The translations under genes were made by a program, and so were the position numbers. Positions 1-8,720 of a DNA stretch of 61,878 bases are shown here, in pieces. The notes below the pieces were generated by a model. That model did no database searches, was not told where the DNA came from, and saw nothing but the letters and a program-made list of their open reading frames with translations. Position 1 is the stretch's first letter. Each line of letters starts with the position of its first letter. Origin of the DNA: Paractinoplanes deccanensis (GTDB lineage Bacteria > Actinomycetota > Actinomycetes > Mycobacteriales > Micromonosporaceae); assembly GCF_016862115.1 (NCBI RefSeq), contig NZ_BOMI01000106.1:1-61878 (forward strand). The letters run 5' to 3'.

Positions 1-118
1 GCGGAGTGCAGGCGGCCCGGGGTGAAGGCGGGGCGGGGGCGAGACGAGCGCGAGGCGAAACCAGCGCGAGGCGGTCGAAGGGCTCGCGCGGCTCCGCCGC
101 AAGCGAGTGCCGCAAGAC

Positions 119-132
119 AGAACGTTCGTTCT
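119..132. promoter_or_regulatory. LexA-like (SOS box) candidate
   Basis: The sequence AGAACGTTCGTTCT contains GAAC-N4-GTTC, which is the core of the actinobacterial SOS box, inside a 6-bp dyad (AGAACG/CGTTCT). It lies beyond the 3' end of the ABC exporter, so if real it would serve a leftward gene outside the window. A single short match in GC-rich DNA is weak evidence. Positions 1-218 otherwise show no gene that I can support. Confidence 0.25.
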
Positions 133-218
133 ACCCACGCACCGTCGGGACTCAGGCCGCGGAGGCGTCGCACCCCTCGGAAGCTAGGGCGCTGGGAAAA
201 GCAGCCCTCGGTGCGCGA

Positions 219-248
219 AGAGGCGCCCTCCCCACGGAAGGCGCCTCT
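219..248 (-). terminator. Hairpin downstream of the fused ABC exporter
   Basis: A perfect 9-bp stem (AGAGGCGCC at 219-227, GGCGCCTCT at 240-248) with a 12-nt loop lies 19 nt past the stop codon of the minus-strand ABC gene. There is no T-tract, as is common for actinobacterial intrinsic terminators. Confidence 0.55.
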
Positions 249-267
249 CAGCCTCGGTGGTGCTTGT

Positions 268-3200
268 TCAGCCGGCCAGGTGGCCCCAGCGGTCTTCCAA
301 GTCGTGCCAGGTGCCCTGGTCCTCGACCTTGCCGGCGATCAGGACGACCACGTGGTCGGCCTGGCTCAGGGCGGCTCGTTTGGACGTGGAGCCTACGACG
401 GTGACGCCGTGGGTGCGCAGGGCCTTCCACAGCTCCAGCTCTGTCGTCACGTCGAGGGCCGACGAGACGTCGTCGGCGATCAGGAGCTCGGTGCGGGGGG
501 CCAGGGCTCGGGCCAGGGCCAGGCGTTGCAGCTGGCCGCCGGAGAGGCGGGTGCCCTTGTGGCCGATCAGCAGCTGGAGGCCGCCGCCGGCCGCGGCCAG
601 GTCGTGTTCCAGCTGGGCCGTGGAGACCGCGTCGGCGGCGTCGACCTCGTGGCCGAGCTGGATGTTGTCGGCGACCGTGCCGGACAGCACGCGGGGGAGC
701 TGGGCCACGTAGCCGACCTGGTTGGGGCGCAGGAACACCTCCGGCTCGTTGACCGGGGTCTCGTTCCACACCAGCTCGCCGGTGTGGTGGACGATGCCGG
801 CCAGCGCGCGAAGCAGCGACGACTTGCCGGAGCCGACCGGGCCGACCACCAGCACGAGCTGGCCGCGCTCCACTGTCAGGTCGACGTCCTGGGCGCCGAC
901 CGTGCCGTTCTCGTGGACGGCGCTGAAGTGGCGCAGCTCGAGACGGCGCAGTGGGTTGCGCGGGGCGCTCGGCGGGGCCGGGGCCGTGCCGGCCGACAGG
1001 TCGACGCCGGGGACGTCCGCCGAGTACTCGGCCACGCCGGTCATCGCGACCGTCCGCTTCGTCCACACCCGGGCCGACGGGAACTGGGAGACCAGTGACG
1101 CCGTCGTCCAGGCGAACCAGCGGGCCGAGCCGAGCGTCGCCACCGCGATCAGCGTGGCCGCCGACGACAGCGAGCCGGCCAGGTAGAGCGCCCACGCGGC
1201 GATCGGCAGCAGGCCGCTGGCGATCGACGGCGTCGAGCGCGCCCACACCTGAATGGCGATCTCACGCCGCTGGAGCTCGCTGCGGGTGCCGTCGAGGCGG
1301 GCCAGGTGGGCCAGCACCGGCTCGGTCGCGCCGGCCAGCTTCACCGTGCGCGCCGCCGACAGCGACGAGACCAGCGACGTGGCGAACGCGGCGCGCGCGG
1401 CCACCGTACGGCGGGCTGCCTTTTCGAGGCGGGGGCCGAACAGCGTCGCGGCCAGGCCCGACAGCACCATCGTGCCGATGAAGAAGAGCGCGGGCACGAT
1501 CGACTGCGACGCCAGCGTCATCGCCACGATCATGACGAGGCTGGTGGCGTTGTCGATCAGGTTGTCGGCGAGCATGACCACCCGCTCGGTGTCGCCGCCC
1601 TGGGCGACCACCTCGGCCGGCGTGTGCTTGCTGACCCGGCGCGGGCCGATCTGGCCGTGCACCAGGCGCAGGCTGATCCGCAGCATCTGCCGGACCCACC
1701 ACTCCGGGAACCAGGCGCCCGTGTAGTAGAGCGTCGGGATGGCCACCAGCAGGCCGGCCGCGATGCCGACCGCCGGGTAGAGCGGGTTGCCGACGCCGTC
1801 GACCACGTTCGACCAGAGCAGCGGCAGGATCGCGCCGTCGAGCCCGAGCAGCACGAGGATCGCGAACAGCGCGACCGCGCCCAGACCGTACCGCTTGTCG
1901 TTGGTCGTCAATCGCGCGATCTCACGGAACGTGCGGGCCTTGGGCGGCTCGGGCAGCGGCGGCGGGTCGACCGGCGGCAGCTTGTTGGCCAGGGCCTCGG
2001 CGCCGAGCTCGACCTGGGCGGCCGTGTCCCAGTCGTGCTCCTCGACCAGCACCCCGCCCCCGCCGGACGGGGCCGCCGGCACGGTCAGCGCGCTGCTCGC
2101 CATCAGCTCGGCGAAGCGCCGCGACTCGCGCAGCGGGCCGGCCTCGAGCACCTCGCCGTCGGCGAGCACGACCACCTCGTCGCAGCGCTGCACCGAGGAG
2201 AGCCGGTGCGCCACGATCACGCCGATGCGCCCGGTGAGCAGCCGGTCGGTGGCGCGCTGCACCCACGACTCGGTGACCGGGTCCATGCGGGCGGTGGCCT
2301 CGTCGAGGATCACCACATGCGGGTCGCGGACGAGGATGCGGGCGAACGCGACGAGCTGCTCCTGCCCGGCCGACAGTTTGTACCCGTTCTCGCCCAGGCG
2401 GGTGTCGATGCCGTCGGGCAGGCTGCTCACCCAGGCGCCGAGGCCCAGCTCGTCGAGCGCGCCGGGCGCCTTGGGCAGCAGCTCGGGGTCGAACAGCGCG
2501 ATGTTCTCGGCCAGGGTGCCGGCGAGGATCTCGGTGCGCTGCGGCACGATCGCCGTCCACCGGCGCAGGCCCTCGACGTTCATGTCGTTGAGGTCGACGC
2601 CGCCGAGGAACACCGTGCCGCGCGGCACGTCGACCGCCCGGGTCAGCACCTTGGCCAGCGTCGACTTGCCCGAGCCGGTGCGGCCGATCAACGCGTACGA
2701 GCGCCCGCGCGCGAAGGTGAGGCTGACGTCGCGCAGCGCCGGGGGCCGCCCGCTGTCGGACTCGCCGTAGCGGAACGTCAGATCCCGTACGACAAGATCG
2801 CCGTCGACCGGGGCCACGCCCTCCGTCGGCTCCTGGGGCACGTCCTGCAGCAGTTGGACGCGGCTCCAGGCGCCCAGCGCGTTCTGCAGCTCGGGGACCA
2901 TGCGGGTGACGTGCTCGAGCGTGCCGCCGAAGCCGAGCGCCAGCAGCCAGACCGCGGTCAGCCGCGCGCCGTCGATGTGGCCGGTGAACAGCGCCCACGC
3001 GCCGACGACCACGAGCACGGCGATCAGCGACCGGGTGATCGAGCCGGCGCCCATGGTGATGCGCGCCGAGGACCGCCACACGAGCCGGCCGCGGCGCAGC
3101 ACCTCGGCGGCGCGGCGGGCGTAGAGCTGCCGGACGTACGGGGCGGCGAGGCTCGTCCGCACGTCGTCCTGCCCGTGGATCGACTCCTCCATGACCGCCG

Positions 3201-3750
3201 CGAGGTCGGACCAGGACTCCTCCTCCGAGATGCGCAGCGGGGAGATGCGCTGGATCGGCTTGCTCATCGTGACGTAGAGCAGGATCGACACCAGCACCAT
3301 GCCGACGCCGGCCGGCCACCAGACGAAGAACGCGGTGACGATCGAGAAGACCGCCACGGCCACCGACTGGGCGATCCGCACGCCGCTGCCGCGCAGTTGG
3401 GCGCCCACCTCGTACACGTCGGAGTCGATGCGGTCGAGCAGCTCGCCGACGGGCGTGTTCTCCAGGGTCGGGAGGTCCTGGCCGAACGCGACGCGGTTGA
3501 GCCCGCGGCGCACCTTGGCGGCCCAGTCGGCGGTGAGCCGGGAGGCGACGAGGCCGACGAACACGTCGCTCAGCACGGACGCGACGAGCGCGGCGGCGAG
3601 CACCGTGAACAGCGGCATGGAACGGTCGACGAGCACGGCGCCGGCCAGCGCGAGAGCACCCGCCTGCCCGGCCGCACCGAGCAGGATGAGGGTCGCCACG
3701 AGGCCGGTGCGGCCTCTCGACGTGACCCACAGGTCGCGAAGCAGACGCAT
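268..3750 (-). CDS. Fused ABC exporter, TMD-NBD-TMD-NBD in one chain
   Basis: This 1160-aa protein holds two complete ABC-exporter halves. Half one has a six-helix membrane domain followed by an NBD with Walker A GRTGSGKST (about residue 354), signature LSAGQ (about 457), Walker B VVILDEA and an H-loop VAHRL (about 512). Half two has Walker A GPVGSGKSS (about 971), signature LSGGQ, Walker B LLIADD (Asp in place of the catalytic Glu) and VVGSTSK where the switch His should be. The second half therefore looks like a degenerate ATP site, as in asymmetric heterodimeric exporters. Exporters of this class move lipids, peptides or drugs; the substrate is unknown. The ATG at 3750 follows AAGGACTAGTCA, a good ribosome site. 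It is divergent from the kinase-like gene at 3871 and followed by a hairpin at 219-248. Confidence 0.93.
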   Translation of the reverse strand: MRLLRDLWVTSRGRTGLVATLILLGAAGQAGALALAGAVLVDRSMPLFTVLAAALVASVLSDVFVGLVASRLTADWAAKVRRGLNRVAFGQDLPTLENTPVGELLDRIDSDVYEVGAQLRGSGVRIAQSVAVAVFSIVTAFFVWWPAGVGMVLVSILLYVTMSKPIQRISPLRISEEESWSDLAAVMEESIHGQDDVRTSLAAPYVRQLYARRAAEVLRRGRLVWRSSARITMGAGSITRSLIAVLVVVGAWALFTGHIDGARLTAVWLLALGFGGTLEHVTRMVPELQNALGAWSRVQLLQDVPQEPTEGVAPVDGDLVVRDLTFRYGESDSGRPPALRDVSLTFARGRSYALIGRTGSGKSTLAKVLTRAVDVPRGTVFLGGVDLNDMNVEGLRRWTAIVPQRTEILAGTLAENIALFDPELLPKAPGALDELGLGAWVSSLPDGIDTRLGENGYKLSAGQEQLVAFARILVRDPHVVILDEATARMDPVTESWVQRATDRLLTGRIGVIVAHRLSSVQRCDEVVVLADGEVLEAGPLRESRRFAELMASSALTVPAAPSGGGGVLVEEHDWDTAAQVELGAEALANKLPPVDPPPLPEPPKARTFREIARLTTNDKRYGLGAVALFAILVLLGLDGAILPLLWSNVVDGVGNPLYPAVGIAAGLLVAIPTLYYTGAWFPEWWVRQMLRISLRLVHGQIGPRRVSKHTPAEVVAQGGDTERVVMLADNLIDNATSLVMIVAMTLASQSIVPALFFIGTMVLSGLAATLFGPRLEKAARRTVAARAAFATSLVSSLSAARTVKLAGATEPVLAHLARLDGTRSELQRREIAIQVWARSTPSIASGLLPIAAWALYLAGSLSSAATLIAVATLGSARWFAWTTASLVSQFPSARVWTKRTVAMTGVAEYSADVPGVDLSAGTAPAPPSAPRNPLRRLELRHFSAVHENGTVGAQDVDLTVERGQLVLVVGPVGSGKSSLLRALAGIVHHTGELVWNETPVNEPEVFLRPNQVGYVAQLPRVLSGTVADNIQLGHEVDAADAVSTAQLEHDLAAAGGGLQLLIGHKGTRLSGGQLQRLALARALAPRTELLIADDVSSALDVTTELELWKALRTHGVTVVGSTSKRAALSQADHVVVLIAGKVEDQGTWHDLEDRWGHLAG

Positions 3751-3870
3751 TGACTAGTCCTTTTGGGAGGGGGTGAACCGGGGGCGGTCTGTCCATCCTT
3801 GTCGGCGGCCGGAAGCTCTTCAACGGAATTACGTGGACGCCATATATCGCCTGTGTCACCCTCGGCAGTC

Positions 3871-4914
3871 GTGCGAGATCTTCCTGCGGCGGTACGGGCG
3901 AAGGCCGTGCACACCGGTGCGACGGGCTGGCTCGACGGCCTCCCGGCGCTGGTGGCGTCGATGGCGCGCGAGTGGGGGCTGACGGCCGGGCCCGCGTACG
4001 GCGACGCGACGGAGGCGTACGTCCTCGAAGTGACCCGGGCCGGCGGCGAACCCGCCGTGCTGAAGCTGCACCCGTCCCCGCGTGCCGCGGCCGGCGAGAT
4101 CACCGTGCTGCGGCTGGCCGGGGGAGTGGGGTGCGCGCGGCTGCTGCGCTCCGACGGTGATCGTGGCGCGCTGCTGATCGAGCGACTGGGCACGCCCATG
4201 TCGGACATGTCGCTTCCGCAGCCCCGGCGGCTGGAGATCCTCTGCGACCTGGCGGCCGCCCTGTGGCAGGTCGATGCCGCCGCCGAGCCGCCGATGACCG
4301 CCGGGCCGTCGATGGGCGCCGGGCCGTCGATGGGTGCCGGGCCGTCGATGGGTGCCGGGCCGCCGATGACCGCCGGGCCGTCGATGGGCGCCGGGCCGTC
4401 GATGGGCGCCGAGCCGCCGGCGGGCGCCCGCTTGCCGGCGAGTGCCGGGCTGCCGACGGGTGCCGATTGGGCGGTCCGGCTGGCCGGGACGATCACGCGC
4501 CGCTGGGACGAACTGGGCAAACCGTGCAGTCGCGCGGCGGTGGACCAGGCCCTGCGTGCCGCCGAGAGCCGCGGGCGGGGACCGGCGCGGACCCTCTGTC
4601 ACGGCGACGTGCATCAGTGGAATGCGCTGCGTGACGGCGACGGGTTCAAGCTGGTCGACCCGGACGGCGTCCTGGCCGAGCCGGAGCTCGATCTCGGCGT
4701 GCTCATGCGGGAGGACCCGGCCGAGCTGATGACCGGCGACCCGCGCGACCGCGCCCGGTGGCTGGCCGCCCGTACCGGCACCGATCCTCAGGCGATCTGG
4801 GAGTGGGGCCTCGCGGACCGCGTCGCCACCGGGCTGATCCTCACCGCCGGCGGCGTGCAACCGGTCGCGTCCCAGATGCTCGCCGCCGCCGACCTGATCG
4901 CCGCCCGCTGGTGA
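3871..4914 (+). CDS. Aminoglycoside phosphotransferase (streptomycin 6-kinase-like) family protein
   Basis: About 347 aa with the small-molecule kinase fold of the APH family. The N-terminal region (WLDGLPALVASMAREWGL) resembles streptomycin 6-phosphotransferases. The catalytic block is HGDVHQWN (H244, D246, N251) followed by DPDG (D263), which binds metal. It may phosphorylate an antibiotic or a small metabolite; resistance cannot be inferred from sequence. Residues about 139-186 are eight 6-residue repeats of GPSMGA type inserted in the inter-lobe linker, encoded by an exact 18-bp DNA array. The start is uncertain: GTG 3871 and GTG 3853 both lack a clear ribosome site, a CATATAT at 3841-3847 could be a -10 box giving a nearly leaderless mRNA, and the frame stays open to 3763. 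Confidence 0.8.
   Translation: MRDLPAAVRAKAVHTGATGWLDGLPALVASMAREWGLTAGPAYGDATEAYVLEVTRAGGEPAVLKLHPSPRAAAGEITVLRLAGGVGCARLLRSDGDRGALLIERLGTPMSDMSLPQPRRLEILCDLAAALWQVDAAAEPPMTAGPSMGAGPSMGAGPSMGAGPPMTAGPSMGAGPSMGAEPPAGARLPASAGLPTGADWAVRLAGTITRRWDELGKPCSRAAVDQALRAAESRGRGPARTLCHGDVHQWNALRDGDGFKLVDPDGVLAEPELDLGVLMREDPAELMTGDPRDRARWLAARTGTDPQAIWEWGLADRVATGLILTAGGVQPVASQMLAAADLIAARW
4285..4428 (+). repeat. 18-bp minisatellite, 8 units, inside the kinase-like gene
   Basis: Eight consecutive 18-bp units run from 4285 to 4428 without a register break. The commonest unit reads gggccgtcgatgggcgcc and variants differ at one to five positions. Because 18 is a multiple of 3, gain or loss of units would lengthen or shorten the protein linker without a frameshift. 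Confidence 0.9.
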
Positions 4915-4917
4915 CGA

Positions 4918-6075
4918 TCAGGGCCAGGGCAGCTCCACCTCGACCGGCGCGCCGTAGTCGACGCCCGGCACGTCGAACCCGTACAGGGCACGGAACTGCG
5001 ACCGGAACCAGTCGACGTCGCCGATCTCGCCGGCCGCCCACCGCTCGGCCACCTCGCCCTGCACGCGCGGATCGAGCTCCCAGCGGTCGAGCCGGATGCG
5101 GCCCGCCTCGTCCAGGTCGAACGGCTCGGCGCCGGTGAGCTGGTCCCAGAGCCGCACCGACTGCGCCACCGGCGACTCGAGCCGGTCGCCGAGCACCGCA
5201 CGCAGCAGGCTCACGTAGAGCGCGATGCCCGGAATGGCCGTGGACGCCTGGGTGACCGCGGCCCCGTTCACCGAGGTCAGCGCCCGGCCCGCCAGCCGCT
5301 TGTCGAGGTCGAGGGCGGTGGCCTCGAGGTGCGCCTTGGCCGCGCCGATCGTGCCGGCGCGGTAGATCGCCGACGTCAGCTCCGACCCGATGTACGACAG
5401 CGCGACCGTCCGGAACCCGTCGTGCAGCAGCCCCCGCTCGGCCAGCGCCGTCATCCAGAGCGACCAGTCCTCGCCGCCCATGACACGGACCGTCGCCTCT
5501 GTCTCGGCCTCGGTCGCCGGCGCCACGCTGATTTCACGCGCCTCCGGGGTGCCGTCCCGGTCGAACTCCAGCGTCCGCGTCGTGTGCACCGCGCCGATCG
5601 GCTTGATCACCGACTGGAACGTCTCGCCGCTGCCCGGGTCGGCGCGCCGCGGCGCCGCCACGCTGTAGATCAGGTAGTCGAGCCGGCCGAACCGCTCGGC
5701 GATCAGGTCGAGCGTCTCGGTCTTGGTGGCGTCGGCGAACGCGTCCCCGTTCCGGAAGACGAAGTCGTGCCCGAGCTCGCGCGCCAGGGCGTCGGCGGCG
5801 ACGGCGCGGTACCAGCCCGCGGTGGCCGTACGCCGTCCCGCGGGCCGCTCGAAGCCGATGCCCACACCCCGGATGCCGTGCCGCACCAGGCCCGCCACGG
5901 TGGCCGCCAGCCCGTACCCCGCCGTCGCCCCGACGATCAGCGCGACCGGCCCGGCACCGTCGCGCACCTCCCCGGCCTCGGCCCGCATCCGCGCGACCGT
6001 CTCGAAACACCCCGCCGGGTGCGAGTCGAGCAGCAGAAAACCGCGCCCGGTGGCGCCCACGATCCGTTCCGGCAT
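4918..6075 (-). CDS. fabV: FabV-type trans-2-enoyl-ACP/CoA reductase
   Basis: This 385-aa protein matches the FabV family in length and motifs. It has an N-terminal nucleotide-binding GATAGYG block, a YSVAAPRR segment, and the Tyr-x8-Lys active-site pair in YIGSELTSAIYRAGTIGAAK (the pair is wider than the Tyr-x6-Lys of FabI). FabV reduces the enoyl double bond of fatty-acid intermediates with NADH and is known as a triclosan-insensitive alternative to FabI. The ATG at 6075 yields a full-length N-terminus. It is convergent with the kinase-like gene (3-nt gap) and lies 10 nt downstream of the exonuclease gene, so it is probably co-transcribed with it. Whether another enoyl reductase exists in this genome cannot be seen here. 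Confidence 0.93.
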   Translation of the reverse strand: MPERIVGATGRGFLLLDSHPAGCFETVARMRAEAGEVRDGAGPVALIVGATAGYGLAATVAGLVRHGIRGVGIGFERPAGRRTATAGWYRAVAADALARELGHDFVFRNGDAFADATKTETLDLIAERFGRLDYLIYSVAAPRRADPGSGETFQSVIKPIGAVHTTRTLEFDRDGTPEAREISVAPATEAETEATVRVMGGEDWSLWMTALAERGLLHDGFRTVALSYIGSELTSAIYRAGTIGAAKAHLEATALDLDKRLAGRALTSVNGAAVTQASTAIPGIALYVSLLRAVLGDRLESPVAQSVRLWDQLTGAEPFDLDEAGRIRLDRWELDPRVQGEVAERWAAGEIGDVDWFRSQFRALYGFDVPGVDYGAPVEVELPWP

Positions 6076-6085
6076 GGAGTGGACC

Positions 6086-6673
6086 TTATCGCCCGGCCAT
6101 CCGGAAGAGCACCCCGAGGAGATGGGCGTAGCCGCGCGCGTCGTCGATCGCCCGATGGGTGTGCTCGATGTTGCCGAGCCACTCCGCGGGTAGCTTGGCC
6201 GGCGGCACGTCCATCACCGGACGGCCGGTGATCGCCGCGGAATAACTGCGCAGGCAGAGTCCCGGGCGGCCGTCAAAGAGCACATCCTTCTCGTACGGGC
6301 CCTGCACCAGCCCGTAGCGCGTGAAGCGCCGCAGGTAGTAGTCGATCCACATCCCGTCGAACGCGATCGGTGAAGCGGTGAAGACGCACGGGCCCGGCAG
6401 CGCCTTCACCCAGTCGGCGAAGCGCGCCATCTCCGCGCCGGCCGGCTGAGGGTTCTCGGTCGCGGCCGCCCAGGCCTCGGGAAAGGTCTGGAACCACGCG
6501 TACGTGTCCGGGTTCGGCGCGGCGCCGGGCAGCGGTTCGAGAACCGTCTCGAACGTGCCCAGCTCCGTACCGTCGCCGGTCACCGCGACGCTGGCGAACG
6601 AGCGCATCGAGTTCGGCCCCGGCCACGGCCCGTCCGCCTCGATGTCGGTCACCACATAGATCCAGTCGGTCAA
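6086..6673 (-). CDS. DEDDh-type 3'-5' exonuclease (DnaQ-like fold)
   Basis: 195 aa. An N-terminal VTDIEADG gives the first acidic pair of the DEDD fold, and C-terminal HTHRAIDDA gives the His-x4-Asp motif of the DEDDh subgroup. Length and layout resemble small stand-alone actinobacterial RNase T/DnaQ-like nucleases that trim RNA or DNA 3' ends. The start overlaps the stop of the upstream membrane-protein gene by 4 nt, and fabV follows after 10 nt, so the three genes look like one unit. Confidence 0.8.
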   Translation of the reverse strand: MTDWIYVVTDIEADGPWPGPNSMRSFASVAVTGDGTELGTFETVLEPLPGAAPNPDTYAWFQTFPEAWAAATENPQPAGAEMARFADWVKALPGPCVFTASPIAFDGMWIDYYLRRFTRYGLVQGPYEKDVLFDGRPGLCLRSYSAAITGRPVMDVPPAKLPAEWLGNIEHTHRAIDDARGYAHLLGVLFRMAGR

Positions 6674-7044
6674 GACGATCTCCCTCGGACGTCGGCCCCC
6701 ACATGATCGACCCCGCCGTCAAGGAACCCGCGGCGCCGGCGGAGCAGGGCGAGGGCCCCGAGAGTGGCCGAGGACAGGCCGAACACGATGGCCGCCCAGC
6801 CGCCGACGATGCCGTTGCCGGTGCCCGGTCCGCCGTCCGCCAGGGCCACCACCAGGATCCCGGTGATCGTGCCGGCCAGTCCGGTGGCCAGGGCGATGCC
6901 GGGCTTCAGCGACCCGGCGGGGCGGACCATCGCCAGGATCCCGGCGACGACACCGGCGAGGGTCGCCAGGGCGGCGGTGGTGGCGATGAGGCGATCTGCG
7001 GTCAAGCCGTACGCGTCGGCGGCCAGGATTTCTGCGGCGCTCAT
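6670..7044 (-). CDS. Small membrane protein, DUF6223-like
   Basis: 124 aa with three hydrophobic segments (about residues 20-43, 50-70 and 78-100) and a charged C-terminus. It resembles the actinobacterial DUF6223 membrane proteins of unknown function; I base this on overall pattern only. The ATG at 7044 follows a GGGAGACA ribosome site. It is the first gene of the minus-strand run to the exonuclease and fabV. Confidence 0.7.
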   Translation of the reverse strand: MSAAEILAADAYGLTADRLIATTAALATLAGVVAGILAMVRPAGSLKPGIALATGLAGTITGILVVALADGGPGTGNGIVGGWAAIVFGLSSATLGALALLRRRRGFLDGGVDHVGADVRGRSS

Positions 7045-7234
7045 GAGTGTCTCCCTCTGTTCGATGGCGTTGCTTGATGCTGTCCGGCGAGGGTGGGGCC
7101 GCGCGTCGTGCCGATGTGGACTCTTCGATCTGCTGCGCGCGTGGGAGAAAACGGCGGACTACCGCGTTCGTGGTAGGCGGCGGGGACCACGCCGGTGGGA
7201 TTCGCCGGCCGCGATGTCCGGCTAGGGTGCCCGC

Positions 7235-8698
7235 ATGGGCAGTGCGCGTGTCGACGCGGCGATCGCGGCGGGGGTCGCCGGCGTCCTGCTGACCGCGGGG
7301 CTGGTCGAGCAGCGGCCCGGGGCCGAGACCCATCCGATCGGGTACGCGTTGCTGGTCGCCGCCGGCCTGGCGCTGGCCGTGCGCCGGCGCGCACCCGTGG
7401 CCGTGCTGATCGCCGTCGGGGTGTGCACGGTGGGCTACCAGGCGGCCGGGTTCGACGTGGTCGCCGTCGCCTTCCTGGTCGGCGTCTATTCGGCCGTGCG
7501 CGCCGGCCATCGCCTCGCCACCGTCGTGACCAGCGTGGCCATGCTGGCCGCGCTGCCCGTCGTCGCGCTCGTGGCCGGTCCGCTCGTGGCCGGTCCGCCC
7601 GCGGCCGCGACGGTGAGCGTGACCGAGGCGCTGGCCCAGGCTCGCGGCGTCCTTGAGATCGCCTGGCTGGTCGCCGCCGGCGCCGCGGGCGAGGCGCTGC
7701 GGCAGGCCGAGCGCCGAGCCGACGAGGCCGAGCGCACCCGCGAGGAGATCGCCCTGCGCCGCGCCGACGAGGAACGCCTGCACATCGCCCGCGAACTGCA
7801 CGACTCGCTCACCCACCAGATCTCGGTGATCAAGGTGCAGTCCGAGGCCGCCGTCCACGTGGCCGAGCGCAAGGGCGAACCGGTCCCCGACGCGCTCCTG
7901 GCCATCCGCGAGGCCGGCCGCCAGGCGTCCCGCGAGCTGCGCGCGACCTTGGAGGCCCTGCGCGACGACGGCCTGGCCCCGCCGTACGGCATCGATCAGA
8001 TCCCCGACCTGGTCGAGCAGTCCCGCGCCGCCGGCGTCGACGCGACCCTGACGGTCGAGGGCAGCCCGGCGGACGTGCCCGCGGCGGTGGAGCGCACCGC
8101 CTACCGCATCGTCCAGGAGTCCCTGACCAACGTCGCCCGCCACGCGGCCCCCGCCGCCGCGACGGTCAGCGTGCGCTACCGACCCACTGCGATGACCATC
8201 CAGGTGGACGACAACGGCGCGGCATCGCGCGGTGCGGCCGCGCCACCACCCGGCATCGGCCTGCTCGGCATGCGCGAACGCGTCACCGCCCTCGGCGGCC
8301 ACCTGCACGCCGGCCCCCGCCCCGAGGGCGGCTTCCGCGTCAGGGCCGAGCTACCCCTCGAAGGCGACCGCCCACCACGCCGCGAGGTCGGCCGCCTACC
8401 GCATCCTGGGGGCGACGGCTCACGGGATCGCGAGGTCGGCCGCCTACCGCATCCTGGGGGCGACGGCTCACGGGATCGCGAGGCCGCCGGCGCCGCGAGC
8501 CCCGAGGGTGACCGGGCAGTGGGCAGCGGTGCAGGAAGCCGCGAAGTCGCACGCGCAGCGGGCCGCCAGGCGTTGAGCCGCGAGGTTCAGCGCGGACAGA
8601 AGCGTGACGGCGATCCCGCCGACGGCGCGCGCGGAGGCGATGGTGCACAAGGCCGCAGCGGAGAGTGGGCGGAAGATGCCACGGGGAGCGTGGGATGA
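7235..8698 (+). CDS. NarL-family sensor histidine kinase with a repeat-bearing C-terminal tail
   Basis: 487 aa. Residues about 5-150 form an N-terminal membrane domain of four to five helices. A short coiled coil (about 150-180) leads to the HisKA_3 dimerisation domain, with phospho-acceptor H189 in ARELHDSLTHQ. The HATPase domain ends near residue 370, with a DDNG N box and GIGLLGMRERV. The remaining roughly 115 residues are unusual: two identical 16-residue repeats (REVGRLPHPGGDGSRD) followed by basic, Gly-rich sequence with no fold that I recognise. The ATG at 7235 has no strong ribosome site. The response regulator at 8721 is the obvious partner. The signal sensed is unknown. Confidence 0.9.
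   Translation: MGSARVDAAIAAGVAGVLLTAGLVEQRPGAETHPIGYALLVAAGLALAVRRRAPVAVLIAVGVCTVGYQAAGFDVVAVAFLVGVYSAVRAGHRLATVVTSVAMLAALPVVALVAGPLVAGPPAAATVSVTEALAQARGVLEIAWLVAAGAAGEALRQAERRADEAERTREEIALRRADEERLHIARELHDSLTHQISVIKVQSEAAVHVAERKGEPVPDALLAIREAGRQASRELRATLEALRDDGLAPPYGIDQIPDLVEQSRAAGVDATLTVEGSPADVPAAVERTAYRIVQESLTNVARHAAPAAATVSVRYRPTAMTIQVDDNGAASRGAAAPPPGIGLLGMRERVTALGGHLHAGPRPEGGFRVRAELPLEGDRPPRREVGRLPHPGGDGSRDREVGRLPHPGGDGSRDREAAGAASPEGDRAVGSGAGSREVARAAGRQALSREVQRGQKRDGDPADGARGGDGAQGRSGEWAEDATGSVG
8381..8476 (+). repeat. Exact 48-bp tandem duplication in the histidine kinase gene
   Basis: Two identical 48-bp copies (8381-8428 and 8429-8476) lie in frame and encode 16 residues each. A third, truncated start of the unit (cgcgaggccg) follows at 8477. 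Perfect identity implies recent duplication or ongoing slippage. Confidence 0.95.
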
Positions 8699-8720
8699 CG
8701 CTGGGAGGGGATCGGGGCCT

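Noticed and set aside
1306..3753. A plus-strand open frame of 815 codons opposite the ABC exporter
   Set aside because: It is a shadow: the minus strand has two complete ABC halves with all motifs, whereas this frame gives an Arg/His/Gln-rich chain with no domain.
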